Shown here in pieces: positions 1 to 8,110 of a DNA stretch of 64,000 nucleotides. The DNA comes from Paenibacillus segetis (GTDB lineage: Bacteria > Bacillota > Bacilli > Paenibacillales > Paenibacillaceae): the NCBI RefSeq assembly GCF_014639155.1, contig NZ_BMFT01000001.1:434001-498000 (forward strand), written 5' to 3'. Below the pieces are notes generated by a model. The model saw only the letters and a program-made list of their open reading frames with translations. It ran no database searches and was not told where the DNA came from. Numbering within the stretch: the first letter of the stretch is position 1; every line of letters begins with the position of its first letter. Both the position numbers and the translations under genes were made by a program.

Positions 1-102
1 AACAAATTTAATTATTTTATGCAATGTAAATTAGTTTCCGTGATTAATGAACGATTCGAAGTATCAGTGGATGATAGAACGATGCGTTTTTTTGTGGAAT
101 AA
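1..102 (+). CDS. Reading frame entering from the left edge (C-terminal fragment or tiny ORF)
   Basis: The frame is open from base 1 and stops at a TAA at 100-102. It encodes about 33 residues ending in RFEVSVDDRTMRFFVE. An ATG lies at 19-21 with no convincing ribosome binding site, so this is more likely the tail of a gene that starts outside the window than a 27-residue gene. I do not recognise the family. It could be chance. Confidence 0.3.
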   Translation, partial: NKFNYFMQCKLVSVINERFEVSVDDRTMRFFVE

Positions 103-165
103 TTTCGAAAAATGTATTAAAGTGTTTATTGTCGCGTTTTTGGTAAGCGGACATTAAGTATTGGA

Positions 166-381
166 GTGGGCATCATAAGTAAGAACAATAAAGGGTTGGT
201 GTTCCCTCATTTAGATAAGAATCATATTATGGATCTCATTGGATTAATAGAATCGAATGATGCTCCCGAAATTCTAAATGAAGAAGAACAAAAACGTGCA
301 AAAGTCGTAGTCGTTGAGCCAATGAAAAGAAGACGTCCTCAAAATGTAGAGACTCTACTTCGTAAAGTCTTGAATAATTAA
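166..381 (+). CDS. Small hypothetical protein, 71 aa
   Basis: I do not recognise this protein. It is 71 residues, with an acidic middle (DAPEILNEEEQKRAK) and a basic C-terminus (MKRRRPQNVETLLRKVLNN). The only usable start is a GTG at 166. The GGAG just before it overlaps the start codon, so initiation is uncertain. A stem-loop terminator follows directly at 399-446, which supports a real transcription unit. No signal peptide or membrane segment is visible. A cytosolic or nucleic-acid-associated role is only a guess from the basic tail. Confidence 0.45.
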   Translation: MGIISKNNKGLVFPHLDKNHIMDLIGLIESNDAPEILNEEEQKRAKVVVVEPMKRRRPQNVETLLRKVLNN

Positions 382-398
382 TGGGGATGTCCTAATAG

Positions 399-446
399 AA
401 TAAGCTGTCCAAGTAGTCATATCGATGACGGTTTGGACAGCTTATT
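399..446 (+). terminator. Stem-loop after the 71-aa ORF
   Basis: A perfect 14-bp inverted repeat (AATAAGCTGTCCAA at 399-412, TTGGACAGCTTATT at 433-446) forms a stem with a 20-nt loop. The T tract is short, so termination efficiency is uncertain. Confidence 0.55.
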
Positions 447-520
447 TGTGTTCAATCGCTGACTTATGGAGGCTCAAGGTAGCCCCGTAATATTATTACC
501 TTTCTTGGATACACTACCAA

Positions 521-550
521 TTGACATAACACCAAATGGTGTTATATATT
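521..550 (+). promoter_or_regulatory. SigA promoter with a palindromic operator in the spacer
   Basis: A consensus -35 TTGACA lies at 521-526 and a -10 TATATT at 545-550, with an 18-nt spacer. A perfect inverted repeat, ATAACACCA-AA-TGGTGTTAT (526-545), fills the spacer, so a bound repressor would block RNA polymerase. The ArsR-type regulator encoded 0.5 kb downstream is the obvious candidate ligand; ArsR proteins commonly repress their own operon from such palindromes. The operator assignment is inference. Confidence 0.7.
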
Positions 551-557
551 AATGAAG

Positions 558-575
558 TGAAACCAAAAGGTTTCA
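558..575 (+). promoter_or_regulatory. Second ArsR-like operator palindrome
   Basis: A perfect inverted repeat, TGAAACC-AAAA-GGTTTCA, lies just downstream of the -10. It shares the ACC-AAA-GGT core with the spacer palindrome. Its centre is 31 bp from the first, about three helical turns, so the two sites lie on the same DNA face and could bind two regulator dimers cooperatively. Confidence 0.55.
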
Positions 576-601
576 TATTCGCAAGGACAAAGGAGATTAT
601 T

Positions 602-1036
602 ATGGAATCAAACAATCAGAAGCAACTTGAAGATATTACGCAAACCGTTATTGTGAAAGCCTCCATTCAAAAAGTATGGGACAAGGTTTCGACTGCGGAA
701 GGGATTGCAGCTTGGTTTATGCCCAATGATTTCAAACTGGAGTTAGGACATGAATTCCATATCCAGTCGCCTTTTGGTCCATCGCCTTGTAAAGTAATCG
801 AGATTGATGCGCCACACCGGCTTTCTTTTACATGGGATACGGATGGTTGGGTTGTATCTTTTATTCTCAAAGAGCTAGGTGATAAGACCGAGTTTACTTT
901 GGTTCATGGTGGTTGGAAAGATGCGGATACATTGATTACGAAGGCGAATCAGAAAAGCTCGATTATCCGCGATCAAATGGCCCAAGGCTGGGTAGGGATT
1001 GTAAATGAGAGGTTTACAAAGGTGGTCGAGGGCTAA
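602..1036 (+). CDS. SRPBCC/AHSA1-type START-like protein, 144 aa
   Basis: The protein has the Bet v1-like SRPBCC/AHSA1 fold signature: an N-terminal strand with a [13 protein letters not shown] helix, the AWFMPNDF segment, a central [15 protein letters not shown] strand pair, and a long C-terminal helix ending [12 protein letters not shown]. These small cytosolic proteins bind hydrophobic ligands; the ligand here is unknown. I chose the ATG at 602 because AAGGAG sits 9 nt upstream; the longer frame reaching back to 536 would run through the promoter region. The gene abuts the ArsR-type gene with no gap, a common SRPBCC-ArsR pairing in Bacillota. Family is confident, substrate unknown. Confidence 0.85.
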   Translation: MESNNQKQLEDITQTVIVKASIQKVWDKVSTAEGIAAWFMPNDFKLELGHEFHIQSPFGPSPCKVIEIDAPHRLSFTWDTDGWVVSFILKELGDKTEFTLVHGGWKDADTLITKANQKSSIIRDQMAQGWVGIVNERFTKVVEG

Positions 1037-1366
1037 ATGTCTTCATCCGCAGAAAAATATGATGTGTTTCAAGCTATAGCTGATCCAACTCGGCGAGAGG
1101 TACTTCGCTTGCTTACTGAAGAAGAAATGCCTATTTCAAAAATAACAGCTCATTTCAAAGTGACTCGTACAGCGATTGCCAAACATCTTCATATCCTTTC
1201 AGAAGCGGAGTTAGTGAGCGGACGAAAGGAAGGCAGGGAGAAGATCTATCAGTTGCGGCCAGAACCTTTAGCTGAATTGAAACAGTGGCTTACGTATTAC
1301 GAACAATTTTGGAATAATAAATTGTCGATCCTGGGATATGTCGTTGAACAGGATGAGGAGAGCTGA
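1037..1366 (+). CDS. ArsR-family winged-helix transcriptional regulator, 109 aa
   Basis: This is a short ArsR-type repressor. Residues about 10-85 form the winged helix: IADPTRREVLRLL (helix 1-2), the recognition helix VTRTAIAKHLHILSEA, and the wing VSGRKEGREKIYQL. There is no ELCVCDL-type metal-binding Cys motif and no cysteine pair, so it is probably not a metal sensor. ATG immediately follows the stop codon of the SRPBCC gene, indicating translational coupling. It probably represses its own operon through the palindromes at 526-545 and 558-575, with the SRPBCC partner or its ligand relieving repression (inference). Confidence 0.88.
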   Translation: MSSSAEKYDVFQAIADPTRREVLRLLTEEEMPISKITAHFKVTRTAIAKHLHILSEAELVSGRKEGREKIYQLRPEPLAELKQWLTYYEQFWNNKLSILGYVVEQDEES

Positions 1367-1382
1367 CGATAAGCTAAAGAAA

Positions 1383-1409
1383 GACCGACTCCATTTCACG
1401 GAGTCGGTC
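1383..1409. terminator. Bidirectional terminator between the ArsR-type gene and araR
   Basis: GACCGACTCC and GGAGTCGGTC flank a 7-nt ATTTCAC loop, followed by ATTTTATTT on the + strand and preceded by an A-rich stretch that gives a U tract on the minus transcript. It serves the convergent ArsR-type gene and araR. An almost identical hairpin follows araA at 6614-6640. Confidence 0.8.
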
Positions 1410-1422
1410 ATTTTATTTATTC

Positions 1423-2505
1423 TTATCTCTCGACTACCGTTTCACCTTCAATTAAAACTGGTTGATAATATGTGCTGTTGGGTAGATCCTTTTTTCCTTG
1501 TAGTTTCTTGATGACCCAATCCGCTGCATCACGACCCATCGTTTCTTGGGGATGAGTCAAAGTAGTAAGTTTGATGTTCGCATTCTTGGCGATATAGGAA
1601 TTGTCCTGGCCAATAATCGATAATTCCTCTGGAATTGAGATGTCCAGCTGCCTGCAGGCATGGACCACTTCCAAACCTACCTCGTCGTTATAGCAGACGA
1701 TCGCAGTGAGGGTATCTCTATTTTTATTCAGGAAATCCTTCAAGTTTGTAGATAACGTCTGCTTAGTCTCCGTGTTGAATGAAAAAATTTGTTCAGGATA
1801 AAATCGCAATTTAGCTTCTTCGAGCGCTTTGATATATCCCTTCATTCGATACTTTCCTTGTAGATCATCCATTTTTGCAACAAGTCCAATTTGGTTATGC
1901 CCTTTGGATATCAATTCTTTGGTTGCCAGATAACTGGACTGCACATCATCAAGGCAAAGGTAAGGCAGCTCTATTTCTTCATAAAAAGCATTGATCATAA
2001 TGAGCGGAATATCCTGTTCCTTAAACGATAGATAGTAAGCAATATTGGGGTTATACAAATTGCTCTTTGTAGGTTCGATGATTAAACCATCCACACCCTG
2101 GGACAGCATCATTTCCAGAGCTCTTTTCTCTTGTTCAACATCATTATTGGTACTAGCCAATAGCAGAGAATAATTATCCTCATTCAGTCGGCTTTCAATC
2201 CCGCGGATAATGGAGGGGAAGATGTAGTCTGAGATATAGGTTGTGATTACGCCTATTGTCTTCTTATGGGAACTCCCACCAGTCTTTGAACGATATTGGT
2301 TGCTGACATATGTACCAGAACCCTTTTCGCTTCGCAGGAATCCCTCGTTGGATAGTTCTAAAATGGCTTTTCGTACAGTCTGTCGGCTAACCTCATATAA
2401 GGACTGCAACGCAGACTCAGTAGGAATCTGTTCCCCGACAGTATAGTCTCCTGAAAGAATTTTGCTTTTTATATCATCTATAATCACTTGATACTTTGGT
2501 TTCAT
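1423..2505 (-). CDS. araR: AraR, GntR/LacI-type arabinose repressor
   Basis: This 360-residue chimeric regulator has an N-terminal GntR winged helix (residues about 1-70, with PTESALQSLYEVSRQTVRKA and the GSGTYVS wing end) joined to a LacI/periplasmic-binding-type effector domain (about 80-355, with IGVITTYISDYIFPSIIRGI, GVDGLIIEP and the C-terminal LTTLTHPQETMGRDAADWVI). That architecture and its position divergent from araBDA identify AraR, which releases DNA when it binds L-arabinose. The ATG at 2505 has an AAGAGGA site upstream. A predicted AraR box overlaps its own -10, suggesting autorepression. The terminator at 1383-1409 closes it. Confidence 0.92.
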   Translation of the reverse strand: MKPKYQVIIDDIKSKILSGDYTVGEQIPTESALQSLYEVSRQTVRKAILELSNEGFLRSEKGSGTYVSNQYRSKTGGSSHKKTIGVITTYISDYIFPSIIRGIESRLNEDNYSLLLASTNNDVEQEKRALEMMLSQGVDGLIIEPTKSNLYNPNIAYYLSFKEQDIPLIMINAFYEEIELPYLCLDDVQSSYLATKELISKGHNQIGLVAKMDDLQGKYRMKGYIKALEEAKLRFYPEQIFSFNTETKQTLSTNLKDFLNKNRDTLTAIVCYNDEVGLEVVHACRQLDISIPEELSIIGQDNSYIAKNANIKLTTLTHPQETMGRDAADWVIKKLQGKKDLPNSTYYQPVLIEGETVVER

Positions 2506-2555
2506 GTAATTCCTCTTTCTATACTTGTTCGCTTATATATTTACAAATCCAATAA

Positions 2556-2575
2556 AGCTGTATGTACAAATTATA
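2556..2575 (-). promoter_or_regulatory. araR promoter -10 with AraR box
   Basis: On the minus strand an extended -10, TGCTATAAT (TATAAT at 2575-2570), lies about 65 nt upstream of the araR start. Immediately downstream, 2556-2571 matches the palindromic AraR box ATTTGTACGTACAAAT at 13 of 16 positions. Binding would occlude the araR promoter, consistent with autoregulation. No good -35 is visible, as is usual for extended -10 promoters. Confidence 0.55.
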
Positions 2576-2690
2576 GCATGACTACGAAATAAATAAAAAG
2601 GGGCTCTTTTTTTTGTCAAATTGTAAATATTTCGCATCTTAAGAGCATATGTCTACATAGAATATAGACCGAAATTAGTGTTATCTCCAT

Positions 2691-2746
2691 ATTTGTAGGT
2701 ATATATAACTATTTTATTGACAAATGTACGTACAAATAAATATACT
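2691..2746 (+). promoter_or_regulatory. araBDA promoter with two AraR boxes
   Basis: The -35 TTGACA (2717-2722) and -10 TATACT (2741-2746) are 18 nt apart. One AraR-like box with the core TGTACGTACA lies within 2722-2737, inside the spacer. A second, weaker half-conserved box (ATTTGTAGGTATATAT, 2691-2706) is centred 31 bp upstream, about three helical turns, which would allow cooperative binding as described for the B. subtilis ara promoter. The promoter reads into araB. Confidence 0.7.
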
Positions 2747-2789
2747 GAAGCTGTCGATAAAGAAAACAAATTCTTATCATGGCCTAATA

Positions 2790-2803
2790 ATAAAGCGCTG
2801 TCA
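2790..2803 (+). promoter_or_regulatory. cre-like site upstream of araB
   Basis: ATAAAGCGCTGTCA matches the CcpA site TGWAARCGYTWNCW at 11 of 14 positions. It lies between the ara promoter and the araB ribosome binding site, where CcpA would act as a roadblock. The core ATAAAGCGCT recurs at 16377 and 50842. Confidence 0.5.
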
Positions 2804-2817
2804 GAGAGGTGACTAAC

Positions 2818-4425
2818 GTGATATCGAATCGATTAAGCATCGAAGAAGCGATCCTTAAGGGAGAAACTTCGCTGGGGATTGAACTTGGATCTACGCGTAT
2901 CAAAGCAGTACTTATTGATCATAGCTTTCAAACGATCGCTTCTGGAAGTTATGAATGGGAAAATCAGCTGAAGGACGGTTTTTGGACGTACAACTTAGAG
3001 GACATAATCCAAGGTCTGCAAGACGCTTATCACGAAATGAAGCAAGAAGTTCAACAAAATTACGGACTCACTCTCCAAACCGTTGGTTCAATCGGGTTTT
3101 CTGCCATGATGCATGGATATATGGCTTTTGACGAACAAGATCAATTGCTTGTTCCGTTTCGGACTTGGCGTAATTCAACAACAGGTAAGGCTGCCAAAGA
3201 ATTAACGGATCTGTTTGAATTCAATATCCCGGAACGGTGGAGCATTGCTCATCTTTATCAGGCGATATTATCCAAAGAAGAACATGTGCCAAAGGTACGT
3301 TATGTTACGACATTAGCAGGTTATATTCATTGGTTACTGACCGGTAACAAAGCAATTGGTGTTGGGGATGCTTCGGGGATGTTTCCGATTGATGAATCCA
3401 TACAAAATTATAATGAATCCATGATACATCAGTTTGATGAACTTATTGCAAGCAAGGGTTATACCTTAAAGACTAGCGACCTTCTTCCTAAGGTGTATGT
3501 TGCTGGTGAGCAAGCGGGTGTATTAACCGAAGCGGGAGCTAAAATTCTGGATCCATCCCTGGATTTACAAGCAGGTATTCCACTGTGTTCTCCAGAAGGA
3601 GATGCCGGAACCGGGATGGTTGCTACGAATAGCGTAAGAAAGCGCACCGGGAATGTCTCGGTAGGAACCTCTATTTTTGCGATGATTGTATTAGAACAAG
3701 AACTGTCCAAGGTTTATCCGGAAATCGACATGGTCACTACGCCAGACGGAAGTCCAGTGGGGATGGTTCATGCTAATAACTGTTCAGGCGATCTTAATGC
3801 TTGGCTCGGATTATTCCGCGAGTTCTATGAAGCGATGGGACAAAAGGTAGAAGCTGATAAATTGTACAGTGTACTGCTGAATAAAGCTTTGGAGGCAGAC
3901 CCAGATGCTGGTGGATTGCTGAGCTATGGTTATTTTTCAGGCGAGAATATTACCGGTTTAGAACAAGGTCGTCCGTTGTTTGTCCGCTCTCCGGAGAGCA
4001 AATTCAATCTGGCTAATTTTATGCGGATTCATTTGTTTACTGCATTTGGAGCTTTAAAAATTGGAATGGACATTTTGACGAAGGAAGAGAATGTTGCTAT
4101 TGATAGCATTTTAGGTCATGGAGGCTTATTTAAGACTCCAGTAGTTGGTCAAAAAATGATGGCAGCCGCAATGAATGTTCCTGTTTCCGTCATGTCGACT
4201 GCCGGAGAAGGCGGCGCATGGGGAATGGCTATTCTTGCCTCTTACATGAAGAACAAGAATCAGGAAGAAAGCTTGGAAGACTTCCTCGATCAAAAGGTGT
4301 TCCAAGATGTTAAGGGGGAAGAGATTCATCCTGATGAATCCGACATTAAAGGATTTGAAACCTTTATCGAACGATACAAAAAAGGCCTGGCGATTGAGCA
4401 ATCCGCTGTCGACAATTTAGTGTGA
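2818..4425 (+). CDS. araB: L-ribulokinase-type FGGY kinase
   Basis: An FGGY-family kinase of 535 residues. The N-terminal ATPase lobe carries the phosphate-1 motif [20 protein letters not shown], and the C-terminal lobe has [19 protein letters not shown] and the adenosine-binding [12 protein letters not shown]. In the arabinose pathway it phosphorylates L-ribulose to L-ribulose-5-phosphate. The sequence differs from the classical 560-residue AraB (MAYTIGVDFGT-type start) and belongs to the alternative kinase subgroup found in some Firmicutes ara operons, so the role rests mainly on context. I place the start at GTG 2818, 8 nt after AGAGAGG; the in-frame GTG at 2809 overlaps that site. It lies 16 nt before araD. 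Confidence 0.82.
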   Translation: MISNRLSIEEAILKGETSLGIELGSTRIKAVLIDHSFQTIASGSYEWENQLKDGFWTYNLEDIIQGLQDAYHEMKQEVQQNYGLTLQTVGSIGFSAMMHGYMAFDEQDQLLVPFRTWRNSTTGKAAKELTDLFEFNIPERWSIAHLYQAILSKEEHVPKVRYVTTLAGYIHWLLTGNKAIGVGDASGMFPIDESIQNYNESMIHQFDELIASKGYTLKTSDLLPKVYVAGEQAGVLTEAGAKILDPSLDLQAGIPLCSPEGDAGTGMVATNSVRKRTGNVSVGTSIFAMIVLEQELSKVYPEIDMVTTPDGSPVGMVHANNCSGDLNAWLGLFREFYEAMGQKVEADKLYSVLLNKALEADPDAGGLLSYGYFSGENITGLEQGRPLFVRSPESKFNLANFMRIHLFTAFGALKIGMDILTKEENVAIDSILGHGGLFKTPVVGQKMMAAAMNVPVSVMSTAGEGGAWGMAILASYMKNKNQEESLEDFLDQKVFQDVKGEEIHPDESDIKGFETFIERYKKGLAIEQSAVDNLV

Positions 4426-4441
4426 GAATGGAGGGAGCAAG

Positions 4442-5137
4442 ATGTTAGAACAACTTAAAGAAGAGGTTTTTCAAGCCAATCTGGAATTGCCAAAACAAGG
4501 ACTTATTAAATATACATGGGGAAATGTAAGTGCAATTGATCGTGAAAGTGGTTTGTTCGTAATCAAACCTAGCGGTGTAGGCTATGAGACGATGAAAGCC
4601 AGCGACATGGTAGTTGTTGATCTAGATGGGAATGTGGTTGAAGGAGATATGAGGCCTTCATCCGATACACCTACTCACGCAGTGCTGTATAAGCATTATT
4701 CCGAAATCGGAGGGATCGTGCATACACATTCCACTTGGGCGACCATCTGGGCTCAAGCAGGACTTGATGTTCCGGTAATGGGAACGACGCACGCCGATAC
4801 ATTCTATGGCTCCATTCCTTGTGCACGTTTCTTGACTCAAGAAGAAATCGATCGTGGTTACGAAGCGGAAACAGGTAATGTAATCATCGAAACCTTTGAA
4901 CAACGTGGGATAGATATTATGGCGGTTCCCGGTGTTTTACTTAAAGGACACGGACCATTTACTTGGGGAAAAGATGCAAAATCCGCGGTAATGAACAGTG
5001 TTGTGTTAGATGAAGTAGCAAAAATGAATTTATTTGCCAGAGATTTGAATCATTTTGCAGAGGAATTACCGCAGGGAATTTTAGATAAACATTACTTGCG
5101 CAAACATGGAAAAGACGCTTATTACGGCCAAAAATAA
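4442..5137 (+). CDS. araD: L-ribulose-5-phosphate 4-epimerase
   Basis: This 231-residue class II aldolase-like epimerase converts L-ribulose-5-phosphate to D-xylulose-5-phosphate, the last arabinose-specific step. Zinc ligands are visible as H94 and H96 in VHTHSTW and H170 in GHGPFTWG. The substrate-phosphate motifs TWGNVSA and KPSGVGYE are in the N-terminal third. Length matches E. coli AraD (231). It has a good GGAGGGA ribosome binding site and lies between araB and araA in the same transcription unit. Confidence 0.95.
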   Translation: MLEQLKEEVFQANLELPKQGLIKYTWGNVSAIDRESGLFVIKPSGVGYETMKASDMVVVDLDGNVVEGDMRPSSDTPTHAVLYKHYSEIGGIVHTHSTWATIWAQAGLDVPVMGTTHADTFYGSIPCARFLTQEEIDRGYEAETGNVIIETFEQRGIDIMAVPGVLLKGHGPFTWGKDAKSAVMNSVVLDEVAKMNLFARDLNHFAEELPQGILDKHYLRKHGKDAYYGQK

Positions 5138-5169
5138 TCAAACTATAAAATTACGAAAAGAGGATGAAT

Positions 5170-6594
5170 ATGTCAACAGCAGTAGCAAAACAATTTTGGT
5201 TTGTCGTAGGTTCACAACATCTTTATGGGGAAGAAACATTGGCTGAAGTTAAAGCACACGCACAAACGATGACAGATGCTTTGAATAAAAGCGGAGTTCT
5301 GCCTTATCCACTAGTGTTACAAGACTTGGCTGTTAGCACAGATAAAATCACCAATATTATGAAAGAAGTCAACTACCGTGACGAAGTTGCCGGTGTCATC
5401 ACTTGGATGCATACATTCTCCCCTGCAAAAATGTGGATTCGCGGAACAAAGATGCTGCAAAAGCCTTTGCTTCATCTAGCTACGCAATATAATGAAAGTA
5501 TTCCTTGGGCAACAATCGATATGGACTTCATGAATCTAAACCAAGCAGCACATGGTGACCGTGAATATGGTTTTATTAACGCACGTTTGAACAAACAAAA
5601 CAAAGTGGTTGTAGGTTACTGGGAACGCCCTGAAGTTCAAAAGCAAATTGCAGAATGGATGGACGTAGCCGTTGCTTATAATGAAAGCTTCAACATCAAA
5701 GTTGCTCGCTTTGGTGACAACATGCGTAACGTTGGCGTAACCGAAGGAGACAAAGTTGAAGCGCAAATTCAATTTGGTTGGACGGTTGACTACTTTGGTA
5801 TTGGCGACCTTGTTCAAATGATTAATGAAGTTAAGGAAGAAGAAATCGATGCATTACTCGCTGAATATTCAGAGCTGTATGAATTCGATTACGGTACATA
5901 CAGCAAAGAAGCTTGGGAAGCTAGCGTAAGAGTACAAGCAAGCTATGAAATCGCCATTAAACGTTTCCTTGATCAAGGTGGTTACAATGCCTTCACAACG
6001 AACTTCGAAGATTTACATGGTATGAAACAACTTCCTGGACTTGCTGTTCAACGTCTGATGGCACAAGGATATGGTTTTGCTGGTGAGGGAGATTGGAAGA
6101 CGGCAGCACTTGATCGTTTGCTTAAAGTGATGAGCCATAACCAATCCACTGGCTTTATGGAAGACTACACTTATGAATTAACGGTTGGACAAGAATCCAT
6201 CCTTCAATCCCATATGCTTGAGGTAGATCCTACTTTGGCAAGCAACAAACCCAAACTTATCGTTTCTCCATTAGGTATTGGTGGTAAAGATGATCCAGCT
6301 CGTTTAGTGTTTGATGGTAAAGCAGGAGACGGTGTGGTTGTTTCCATGGCTGACTTTGGCACGCATTACAAACTTTTGATCAACGAAGTTTCTGCGTTTG
6401 AGCCGACGGTTCCAGCTCCAAACCTTCCAGTAGCTCGTGTGCTTTGGAACGTTAAACCAAACTTCCAAGATGGGGTTAAAGCTTGGATTGAAAATGGCGG
6501 TGGTCACCATACCGTAGTTTCATTAACGTTAACAACAGACCAAATTATTGCTTACGCAAAGCTTGTTAACTTGGAATATGTAGTTATTAAGTAA
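5170..6594 (+). CDS. araA: L-arabinose isomerase
   Basis: A 474-residue AraA that isomerises L-arabinose to L-ribulose. The N-terminus [14 protein letters not shown] is diagnostic. Predicted metal/catalytic residues fall where expected from E. coli AraA: E306 (GFAGEGDWK), E331 (GFMEDYTYE), H348 (SHMLEVDP) and H446/H447 (GGGHHTVVS). I chose ATG 5170 because AAAAGAGG lies 6 nt upstream; the ATG at 5164 abuts that site. It is the last gene of araBDA and is followed by the hairpin at 6614. No arabinose transporter gene is present nearby. Confidence 0.96.
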   Translation: MSTAVAKQFWFVVGSQHLYGEETLAEVKAHAQTMTDALNKSGVLPYPLVLQDLAVSTDKITNIMKEVNYRDEVAGVITWMHTFSPAKMWIRGTKMLQKPLLHLATQYNESIPWATIDMDFMNLNQAAHGDREYGFINARLNKQNKVVVGYWERPEVQKQIAEWMDVAVAYNESFNIKVARFGDNMRNVGVTEGDKVEAQIQFGWTVDYFGIGDLVQMINEVKEEEIDALLAEYSELYEFDYGTYSKEAWEASVRVQASYEIAIKRFLDQGGYNAFTTNFEDLHGMKQLPGLAVQRLMAQGYGFAGEGDWKTAALDRLLKVMSHNQSTGFMEDYTYELTVGQESILQSHMLEVDPTLASNKPKLIVSPLGIGGKDDPARLVFDGKAGDGVVVSMADFGTHYKLLINEVSAFEPTVPAPNLPVARVLWNVKPNFQDGVKAWIENGGGHHTVVSLTLTTDQIIAYAKLVNLEYVVIK

Positions 6595-6613
6595 TAGCAA
6601 TGATCAGCCTTAT

Positions 6614-6640
6614 GACCGACTCTATTTCACAGAGTCGGTC
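6614..6640. terminator. Terminator after araA
   Basis: GACCGACTCT / AGAGTCGGTC with loop ATTTCAC and a following ATTTTGATTAT. It serves araA and the convergent GNAT gene. It is a near copy of the hairpin at 1383-1409, so the araR-araBDA block is bracketed by two almost identical terminators. Confidence 0.75.
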
Positions 6641-6652
6641 ATTTTGATTATG

Positions 6653-7066
6653 CTAATACTTTTTGAACATGCCTACTGATTTTGGGCTTGTATAATCAAA
6701 CCCAAACTTTTTATATAGTTCATCTGCAGGAACATCGGCTATTAAGCTTACATAGGCTCTACTTGGTACGTTGTTATCCAAATAATTCATAAGTTCGCTC
6801 ATAATCTGTTTTCCTAGCCCTTGGCCTTGTCTAGATGGATGTACCGCGATATCAACGATTTGATAGAAACAACCGCCGTCACCAATAATTCTCCCCATTC
6901 CAATAAGTTGATCATCAGAATCTCTTAGGGTTGTTAGGAATATAGAGTTGCCCAGAGCAATTTGGGATGCTTGTAAATCCTTTGGACTTAATCCAGCTGC
7001 TGCTCTCAATTCAAGATATTCATTTGGGGTTGGGGCTTCGTTTGATATGTTCATATTTGTTGTCAT
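6653..7066 (-). CDS. GNAT-family N-acetyltransferase, 137 aa
   Basis: A compact GNAT acetyltransferase. Residues about 70-110 contain the acetyl-CoA-binding motif A, VDIAVHPSRQGQGLGKQIMSEL, including the Q/R-x-x-G-x-G/A loop QGQGLG. The C-terminal KFGFDYTSPKSVGMFKKY is typical of the YfeT/ElaA-like small GNATs. The acceptor substrate cannot be read from sequence. The ATG at 7066 has a CTGGAGGT ribosome binding site. It is convergent with araA and divergent from the GGDEF gene. Confidence 0.85.
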   Translation of the reverse strand: MTTNMNISNEAPTPNEYLELRAAAGLSPKDLQASQIALGNSIFLTTLRDSDDQLIGMGRIIGDGGCFYQIVDIAVHPSRQGQGLGKQIMSELMNYLDNNVPSRAYVSLIADVPADELYKKFGFDYTSPKSVGMFKKY

Positions 7067-7279
7067 AATTACCTCCAGTGAATGTGCTCTTTTATATTAT
7101 AGGTTAACGTAAGATCCCATGCGATATTCTTCACCGACGGTAATTTTTTAAGTCTACCCGCAATTCATTTGCCGTGTTGAATAATCCCGTAAAAATGTTT
7201 GTTAAGAAATTGTTCAGTTCGTCACTGTATAATGATAAGCTATCTTATAACTATTACAATGTGGAGTGAGGAAGTAGCA

Positions 7280-8095
7280 ATGGAAGAGCTTCAAGTCTAT
7301 ATATTTGCCGTATTATCTTTAGTTGTAGCGGCACTGGTAGTTATCCTAATTGAGAAATTAATCTGGGGTGTAGCAAGTAAGAATAGAAATGTAAAAGTAG
7401 TTCGGGGTATTTTAACGGGACTCTTACTCGGAGCAGGAATTTGGTGTATGCATTTACTTAATAGTCAATCGCTATCTACGACTAACAAGGTGGAAACAGG
7501 AATTGTTTATCCTCTGCTTGTCTATCTTGTTACGATTGGATTACTATTGCTGCTGTCCTTCCTACTTCGGTCGAGGCTTGCGGAAAGTGCTAATTTAAGA
7601 GACTTAGCATATCGCGATTCACTGACGGGGCTGCTTAACAGCAATGGGATGAACGATTTTTGGGACCGGTGTAAAGGAACTCCGAAATTGGCGGTACTCT
7701 TTCTTGATCTGAACCGTTTCAAATCCATTAACGATAGTCTAGGTCATCATGTTGGTGATATGTTGTTAAAAGAGGTCGGGGCAGACCTGAGTCAATTTAC
7801 GCGGAAGAATCGTCGTCACATCTTTCGGATTGGCGGCGATGAATTTGTGATTATCTCCAAAAATTGTGGTCAAAAGGAAGCTGAACGACTTGCAGTAACT
7901 ATTCTTGAGAAGATCACTAAAAACTATGTACTGGATCAGCATGAATTGTTCGTGTCAGGTAGCATCGGCATCACGTTAAGTACGGGGAAAGTAGATCGGA
8001 CGCGTCTGCTCAAAGAGGCGGACTCAGCGATGTATAGCGCGAAGCAACTGGGTACAGGTCGATATTATCTCTACAAACAATCTGTATCCAACTAA
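7280..8095 (+). CDS. Membrane-bound GGDEF diguanylate cyclase
   Basis: The 271-residue protein has an N-terminal membrane region of about three helices (residues 5-32, 42-62 and 75-103) and a GGDEF domain (about 115-270) with LAYRDSLTGLLNSNG, the intact active-site IFRIGGDEFVIIS and the late SGSIGITLSTG motif. It should make cyclic di-GMP from two GTP at the membrane. The inhibitory I-site RxxD is absent: the corresponding residues are KNRR, so product feedback is unlikely. The segment GAGIWCMHLL resembles a MHYT motif but only once. I take ATG 7280, after GAGTGAGG, over the upstream TTG. It appears to begin an operon with the next three genes. Confidence 0.88.
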   Translation: MEELQVYIFAVLSLVVAALVVILIEKLIWGVASKNRNVKVVRGILTGLLLGAGIWCMHLLNSQSLSTTNKVETGIVYPLLVYLVTIGLLLLLSFLLRSRLAESANLRDLAYRDSLTGLLNSNGMNDFWDRCKGTPKLAVLFLDLNRFKSINDSLGHHVGDMLLKEVGADLSQFTRKNRRHIFRIGGDEFVIISKNCGQKEAERLAVTILEKITKNYVLDQHELFVSGSIGITLSTGKVDRTRLLKEADSAMYSAKQLGTGRYYLYKQSVSN

Positions 8096-8110
8096 TTTGG
8101 AGGTGTTGTT

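Noticed and set aside
536..601. N-terminal extension of the SRPBCC protein
   Set aside because: The extended frame would be translated from within the -10 and operator region. ATG 602 has AAGGAG at a good distance.
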